Shown here: in pieces, positions 58,287-64,000 of the stretch
Numbering within the stretch: the first letter of the stretch is position 1
Layout of the letters: every line of letters begins with the position of its first letter
Assembly (NCBI RefSeq): GCF_030247185.1
Contig: NC_080572.1
Coordinates: 8,201,007 to 8,265,006, forward strand
DNA length: 64,000 nucleotides
Origin: Malaya genurostris
Lineage: Eukaryota; Arthropoda; Insecta; Diptera; Culicidae
Reading direction: 5' to 3'
Position numbers and translations under genes: made by a program
Notes under the pieces: model-generated
What the model saw: only the letters and a program-made list of their open reading frames with translations
Database searches by the model: none
What the model was told of the DNA's origin: nothing

Positions 58287-58729
58287 CATGTATGACAAGC
58301 TCCGAGTCTCGGTTTACCTCGTACAACCGAATCGCCTCGTCCAGCTCTAAGTCAGATTGGATCGTACAGGGGTCGTTCTCCTCGTCGACCCATTTCATGG
58401 TGAAGACCTGAAACGAGAAGAAAAAAATCAGGACAATATTGATTGTTTCTATCAGCGTTTCGTCGCAGCCCCAACCCAACCTACCACCAGCGGCAGGCCA
58501 GAATGGTGGCGTAAATTTTCGCCCCCTTTTTTCTCTGTCCGTTACTCACCTGTTCCGGTGCGAAGTGACATATTTCCCGTATCTCCCGGCAGATTCCCTC
58601 GTATGTGATGCTTTCCACGATGTAGGTGATCATCACCTCACCACTGTATGCTATTTTCACTTTAATCTCGGAGCCAGCACCACCACCACCGCCGCTGTTG
58701 TTGCTGTCGTTTGTAATTTGGATGGGCAT
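58287..58729 (-). CDS. aPKC: Atypical protein kinase C, first two coding exons (PB1 domain)
   Basis: Exon 1 coding part is 58729-58550: 60 codons from the ATG at 58727-58729, ending at CAG|GTGAGT. Intron 1 is 142 bp (58549-58408), ending TTTCAG. Exon 2 is 58407-58287: 40 codons plus one base, ending CATG|GTAAGT. The splice between them is in phase 0. The product starts with a short Ser/Gly-rich leader (SGGGGGAGS) and then a PB1 domain from about residue 22. It has the basic strand IKVKIAYSGE, ITYEGICREIREIC, and in exon 2 the MKWVDEENDPCTI acidic OPCA loop, then LELDEAIRLYEVN and SELVIH. Order and wording are those of aPKC (iota/zeta). In that family PB1 binds Par-6 and places the kinase in the cortical Par polarity complex. 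The C1, linker and kinase exons are not in the window; the next exon would start by completing a Gly or Val codon. Assignment is from motif recognition and is strong. Confidence 0.88.
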
Positions 58730-58990
58730 TTTTTCTTCTTTTTGTTTGTCGCCGGTTTGCGTTTATCGTGAGGTGAGTGGAATGAAGGCGATTTTGGTGG
58801 AAGGCCAAGAAGCCGGATTGGTCTGGTCAATTAGTCGGTCGGTTTGGTTGGTCCACGGCAAACGGTGCCCGTTGAGTGATGGAATGCTGACCGGCGAATA
58901 TGGATGCCTGGTTCGGTAAAGGCAATCAGTGAAATGTAGTTAGCAGATGGATTTTTTTTCCTTTTACGTTGGGCAGTGGCGATAGTTTAG
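58730..58990 (-). promoter_or_regulatory. Probable 5' UTR / upstream region of aPKC exon 1
   Basis: Immediately before the aPKC ATG the minus strand reads AAGAAGAAAAA, a good insect start context. The next 200 bp have balanced base composition, without ATG-initiated long frames on the minus strand. The transcription start and any further 5' exon cannot be fixed by eye. Confidence 0.4.
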
Positions 58991-59889
58991 AATGTTCGTG
59001 AATTCGGCTGGAGCTGGAAGAAAATGAATATTTGTGAAACAGAAGATAAGAAGTTCTTCCTAATCACGAAATTTTGGTTGAAATATCTCAACGTTCTGTC
59101 ATAGATTGATCGATTCCATGGTTCGTGAGCAAAAAAACCTTTTTTTTCGCCTAGAAATAAAGCCTTTCTCATAATACTTATATTTTCTAATATATCACTA
59201 GTCGAGAATTCAATAAAATTAGAAACTTTTTTCGGGTATAAATTAACATAACCTTTTCAATTTGTAAACAGTTATGTCAAGTTAGTAAGAATTTTTCTTT
59301 GTTTAGCATCGTCGCACTAAATGACGGTTTTAAATTTTAAACACACTTTGTTCTATAGTTCAAATTCTGCAGCAACCTATGATACTATAGGACCTTTCGT
59401 TTGAGCCTAAGTTTGTAAAAATCGGTCAAGCCATCTCAAGCCAATAATGAGTGAGATTATTTGATACATACTACATACATACATCCAAACATGCACACAC
59501 AGCCATTGATCAACTCGATATGTCGAATGGTATAGGACACTTGTCAATTATTCAAGTATAAGAAAGGCAAAAAGTATACTTTTATAGAATAGAATCGTTA
59601 TCATGATTTTGTGATAATACTAACAAGTGGGTATAAATTAAATAAAAGAAAAGATCAAAGATGGTAAACACTACAAATGGTCCCATCTGTTAATGACGGT
59701 TTATCTATATTAACTTTTCGTGAAATTATTTTAGCGTAATTCTTTATGTTTTCTAAAATTTGTTCTGATAAGATAGAAAGATGGTGGCCTTGGTAAATGG
59801 GATAGTAAAAAGAAATTATTGCCAATTACATTACAATTCGCTACCTCTAAACAAAAAGTAGCTGTCATTTTTAGATTCGATTTGATAAC
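58991..59889. repeat. AT-rich DNA with a dispersed-repeat copy
   Basis: From about 59220 to 59570 the dispersed family recurs, with CCTTTCGTTTGAGCC, AAAATCGGTCAAGCCATCTC, a CATACATACATCC tract, GTCGAATGGTATAGGACAC and the end ATAAGAAAGGCAAAAAG. The rest is anonymous. Confidence 0.5.
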
Positions 59890-60900
59890 TTTTTTCATAT
59901 ACAGATTTTGAATATAGAATTTTGATTCTCCGAAACAATTTTACTGATTTTCTCCTGTAAAATATAGATTTAATTGTGGTAACTCGACACGTTATACGAA
60001 ATTGAACAAAGCACGCTGTGTGCTTCGTTCGAAAAGGCGGTGGTGTTTTCTTCTTCCATACCAGCACGTAGCGATTTTGCATCGCCATTTAGTATGACGG
60101 TTTGAAAGTTTTGACACTCATCGCTATATAATTTCGGAACTGGAAGAAATTGCACAGTATCTTTTAAGACAATAAGAGCTTTAATTAGAATCAAGATTTG
60201 TGAAAATCGATTTAACCATTGCTAAGAAATCGAAGTGAGTTCCGTTTTTGGAGCTTCACTACTATCGGTACTTTCGGAACCGGAAACCGGAGAGTCCCAG
60301 AGTAGGTTTATACATCCACCAACTGAAAAGATCTGCCAACTGAATGAATCTACCAGTAAGTTCAATAGAAATTTGCACCTCGTTTTGTCAGAGCTTGCAA
60401 AAAAACTCATGAAATAGAAAATTTTCCACTTATTACGCTGTAATTCCGGAACTGGAAGTTTGATTTGAATAGAATTTTTGGGGGATTTTTTAATATATTT
60501 CAAGACCTTTAATTTGCATCTTAGTTTGTGAGAATCGGATAAGAAATTTCTGAAATTTCCGAGTCAGATAATGATGAACTTCAATAACCAGCTATGGGAC
60601 CATAAGACCTTTAATTTAAATCTAAGTTTTTGAAAATCGGTTCTGCCATCTCTGAGAAAAGTGACAATTTTTTCCATTTTTTTGGTGCATGTCGCCCTGT
60701 AATTCCGTAACCGGAAGTCGGATCGGGTATAAAATTCAATAGCAGTCTATGGGACCATAAGACCATTCATTTGAATCTGAGTTTGTGACAGCAGATCTAA
60801 CTCTAACTAATGGTTTTCGTATATGAGATGACTAGTGGAACTGAGATGAATGGGGGTACCGTATGTACCATATGTAGATTAGAAACAGTTGATTAAAAGT
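59890..60900. repeat. Dispersed-repeat cluster
   Basis: The segment 59970-60260 is an inverted relative of 4020-4290. It shares AACAAAGCACGCTGTGTGCTTCGTTCG and the phrases around a cytosine-rich CCAGCACGTA. From 60420 to 60830 follow two more units with TAATTCCGGAACTGGAAG / TAATTCCGTAACCGGAAG and GACCATAAGACC. No protein is encoded. Confidence 0.55.
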
Positions 60901-60904
60901 TTAA

Positions 60905-61160
60905 GCTCAACTAGAGTCCAGTACTTCTCTGGGCAGTTTGGTAAATTGACTGTTGGAGCTTATAACATTGCAAGACGAATTTCGCATAGTGACAAGAGAT
61001 CAAATCAGGCCAAAAAAAAGCTGGAGTCGTGGCTTCTGATAAATGATAACAACCGCTTTCGCAGACATTCTTTCACAGTGCCAGTAGAAACGACAGCGCC
61101 AGTAGAAACGAAACCTTTAGATTTTTGGCCACAACTACACATGGCCTGCCATATCAAATA
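60905..61160 (-). pseudogene. Third DD37E-type transposase fragment
   Basis: On the minus strand the frame contains KYLIWQAMCSCGQKSKGFVS, then ECLRKRLLSFIRSHDSS. After a frameshift in a T run comes FWPDLISCHYAKFVLQ with the second catalytic Asp. A further frame near 60930 gives NLPNCPEKYWTL, in which the segment with the catalytic Glu appears deleted. This lines up with residues 188-290 of the copy at 42467-43476. It is interrupted at its 5' side by a dispersed repeat (61160-61480). Confidence 0.65.
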
Positions 61161-61500
61161 CTTCGACGGCAATTTGAATTCAAATGAAAGGTCTTCTTGT
61201 CGCATACAAAGTTGCTGAAAGTCATTAGGATCCGGATCTAGAATTACTACTAGTCTTCCGAATTTGACAGTCATTAAGAGCGACGATTCAAGAAACGTAA
61301 AAAAAACTAAATGAGTCTTGAAACTGTTCTAATTTGTACGTCATGTTAGTTGTTGGTCATACGAACCGTCTTCGGCTATATCGGTAACCGGAGTCCGGTT
61401 CCGAAAGTACCGTACATAGTAATCAAAATTAACTTTGAGCCGGACTAACGGGGTGATGAACGTTGAATATTTCAGAGTTATATGAATAAAGATTCAAATG
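61161..61500. repeat. Dispersed-repeat copy abutting the transposase relic
   Basis: This has TTCAAATGAAAGGTCTTCTTG, GGATCCGGATCTAGAATTAC and GTAACCGGAGTCCGGTTCCG phrases of the common family. Confidence 0.5.
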
Positions 61501-62214
61501 CTAATTTAAGAATACATTAAAGATAAACTATTCAATTTTCTGGTCTTATGTGGTGTTGCCCGAACAAACTTTTTTATTTCATGCAAGAAAGGTATTTTGA
61601 AGAATCCATAGTATTTTAATATGAGTAATATGCTGATTTCGGTATATTTGTTGTTTACTGACAAGTTCAGCATAATATTATTCCAAACTTCGGCAAAGGT
61701 ATGCGCTTTACTGAAATACTTCAACGAATTTCGGAAAAGAGGTTATGGATTACTGAATCATCAAAATGTCGTGTTGCCGATCTACTTCGGCATTTCAAAA
61801 TGCCGAGCTCGAGAATCGACTTTAAGTGTTCCTAACTTTTATTTATTATTTATATAAAAAAATTAAAATGGGTAAAACTTTTATCTTTTTAGCAATTTTA
61901 ATCAACCGGTAATAATCGAACAATGATAAATCCTACAAAAAATGTAGTGCAAGTATATATCCTAAAATCAAATAAATTTTTGAAATAAAATTCTGTAAAA
62001 AAATAATTTTAAAACTTCATGTCGATTTACAAAAAGCATTATTTTTGATTTTGTTCAAATTTTGTTCCAAGATAGATAATTATATTTCCTACTAACCGTT
62101 CATACATGGTATGATGGGATTTTTTTTGAGAAAACAATGTTTTTCTAACACAAACTTGAATGATTATGACTTTCAGTTTAAATTAGATTTCTATCGCTTA
62201 CACATTTGTGGGTG
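61501..62214. other. Anonymous AT-rich DNA
   Basis: Nothing is recognised apart from short frames without domains. Confidence 0.4.
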
Positions 62215-62400
62215 TTGAAGCCTCGGAGACCCATAGTGTTAAATACAATTGGACTCAGTTCGAAGAGATCGGAAAATGTGTGTGTTTGTGTGTGCACTTT
62301 TCGAAGATATATTTACGCGCTCAATTTTCTCGGAGATGACTGAACTGATTTTAACAAATTTATGCTCGTTTGAAAGCTACTATCGGGCTATGATAAGTAT
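62215..62400. repeat. Inverted-orientation end of the 166-bp repeat family
   Basis: GAAGCCTCGGAGACCCATAG, GGACTCAGTTCGAAGAGATC, a TGTGTG tract, CGCGCTCAATTTTCTC and CTCGTTTGAAAGCTACTATC are the inverse of the sequence at about 46880-47225, but in a single unit. Confidence 0.65.
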
Positions 62401-64000
62401 GATAAGTGCAATACAGTAAGCAAAAGATCAAGTTATACTTATTACTTTTACTTCAATTGATAGCTCTCGTTGAGGCAAATCACAAATTATTCATATACTA
62501 AATTGTTTTGTTTTGAAGCATTTATTTATTTATTAAACAACATGATATTGTTTATTTCTATCACCGTAACCGTAATTTTTCAAATCAAGAAATTGTAGTA
62601 CATAATTCGGAAATGTTGGTAAAATTCTGGAACTAACATTAAGATTAATTTGTTTAGTTCTGCGTGCACATTTCACACATATTTATATAAATAGGGATTT
62701 TAATAAAACAAAATGTTCTCATCCGAATTTGTAGCAGATTGCGATTCTAAACCGTATTTACAGCTTATATTTTCGTGCTGTGTATATCGAGATATATTCC
62801 ATATATTTGGAGTTTATTGGTTTAGTGTACTGATTTCGAAAACTGTCATATGTGCTTTAAAAAATTTATAGTGTATTAGTAACCTTTTTTGCCTCCGAAC
62901 TTTACTAACTATTGATATATAGTATATTTGAGTAAACACAATCCGAAGATCCTGTAATCACCAAGCTTATACATTTCATTTGCTAACAATGTCAGTAGGC
63001 CGCCCCCCCCCCCCCCCCCCTCTTTCCCTTTGGAAGATTTTTCAACATTAACTTCTATGTGCAATATAGCACTTATTAGATAAAAGTGCAAAAAAATTTC
63101 ACAATTCTCTCCCGTCGTTCTCAGAATTTGTTTTATAGTGTCAATATTGTGGATGACGCACGTTTCTTTCAAATTTTTGCGCCTTCAGCACCTTTTGAAC
63201 CACCCCTTCTTTGAACTCCCCCCTTGAATGATTCCTGCGCACAGACCTGATGTTATGAACTAGAAGTCATTCCTCAGCAATGATTCACATGCCCCTATTT
63301 AATAAGGCTTTACATCCTATACCCGATATAGACTATAATCTGACAAACGTTTCGTTGCGTTCACAAATATTGAATATTACCCAAGAACTCATACTTTTGA
63401 CAATTACTGAAAACAACGGAATATACCAACGACGAAAACACAACAAACCATTCGATCACTTACTCGAACGCGTTTCCCTTCTCGCTCTGCGCTATTAACA
63501 GGTGGTGGCAAACGTCATTCGCTCCGCTATTCTTATTGCTATTATTTCTTCCGGTATCTGTTCTTTGCCCGATTGATGAAGGCGCACCGAACAATTTGAA
63601 TGAAAACCCAAAACAGCTTTTGTTTTTACGCAAACCTACAAAAACTCTTCTTTCCGTTGTCACCGCGTATAGCACTTATCAATTGAAACACTCTTGCGAC
63701 ACTTTATTCCCTCTCATCCACCGTAAAAAAGGTAAACAACACAGATTCCGACTAATGCGATATCTCAAAACCGACCATCGGAATTTCGCGTCGAAACTAC
63801 ATGAAGCCACGTTCGAGAAAAAAAACAATGGGACCGCTTGTACTGTCCGCTTGACGACGAGAATTGGTATGCACCGCTTGCAAAATCAACATAAAAATTA
63901 TAAAATTCACTTTCTGTGCAATTGCTTCACCTGTTCATCACGAATATACGGCACTTTTGAACGGGATAAAAAGGCAACACAAAAATTCGAAAACTGAAAA
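62401..64000. other. Anonymous DNA; includes a poly(C) tract
   Basis: No gene is supported. A homopolymer of about 18 C residues (63003-63020) sits in 62.9-63.2 kb. From 63250 the composition becomes more balanced. A 153-codon plus-strand frame (63536-63997) is open, but unrecognised and poor in coding-like features. It could be part of an untranslated upstream exon of aPKC or simply chance. Confidence 0.4.

Noticed and set aside
58240..58479. aPKC exon 2 as a stand-alone 79-codon ORF
   Set aside because: Its ends read through a TTTCAG acceptor and a GTAAGT donor. The correct exon is 58287-58407, spliced to exon 1.
63536..63997. Plus-strand 153-codon frame near the window end
   Set aside because: No domain is recognised and the composition looks like random reading of upstream DNA. 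It could be checked by RNA-seq but is not supported from sequence.

Overview
This is eukaryotic DNA, most likely from a mosquito (Culicidae, probably culicine). It is AT-rich, gene-poor and full of transposon relics. Three things point to a mosquito: a near-complete Juan/Jockey-type non-LTR retrotransposon, several Tc1/mariner transposases of the DD37E type known from mosquitoes, and the first coding exons of a dipteran-like atypical protein kinase C. The species is an inference; nothing in the window names it. There are no operons, CRISPR arrays or other prokaryotic features.

Layout. 1-6374: anonymous DNA holding one foldback repeat (3227-4493). 6375-10062: a decayed RNase H-bearing non-LTR element with its 3' UTR and a SINE, then an opposite-strand gag-like ORF1. 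10063-14914: anonymous, with divergent repeat relics. 14915-15216: a hAT-type MITE. 15364-29057: a heptamer satellite (GAGTAAA/GAGCAAA) of about 10.6 kb, interrupted at 24508-27579 by a 3,072-bp element with short inverted ends and a TA duplication. 31338-32376: a mariner-like element with both terminal inverted repeats. 32770-37561: a complete 4.8-kb Juan-like retrotransposon with a 15-bp target-site duplication. 40161-50100: a string of relics, comprising a second 3' UTR copy, a mariner fragment, a DD37E transposase, foldbacks, a 166-bp tandem repeat and a nested TIR element. 51681-52676: a near-identical 497-bp tandem duplication that leads into a 3.7-kb satellite of 11-mer and 6-mer units (52661-56370). 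58287-58729: two coding exons of aPKC on the minus strand. 58730-64000: upstream DNA with more repeats.

The only host gene recognised with confidence is aPKC (PB1 domain, 100 codons). Its remaining exons are not visible here. If the gene continues leftwards, the 11-mer satellite may lie in an intron or just beyond the gene. A second possible host exon (56946-57066, plus strand) rests on splice signals and one open frame only.

The main interest is structural. The heptamer array is built at three levels: 7 bp, about 0.74-0.76 kb and about 4.37 kb. It was split by a TA-targeted insertion whose removal would restore the 7-bp register. The 11-mer array alternates with hexamer blocks and starts exactly at the end of a recent tandem duplication. 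The very long open frames through both arrays are a consequence of repeat arithmetic and are not annotated as genes.
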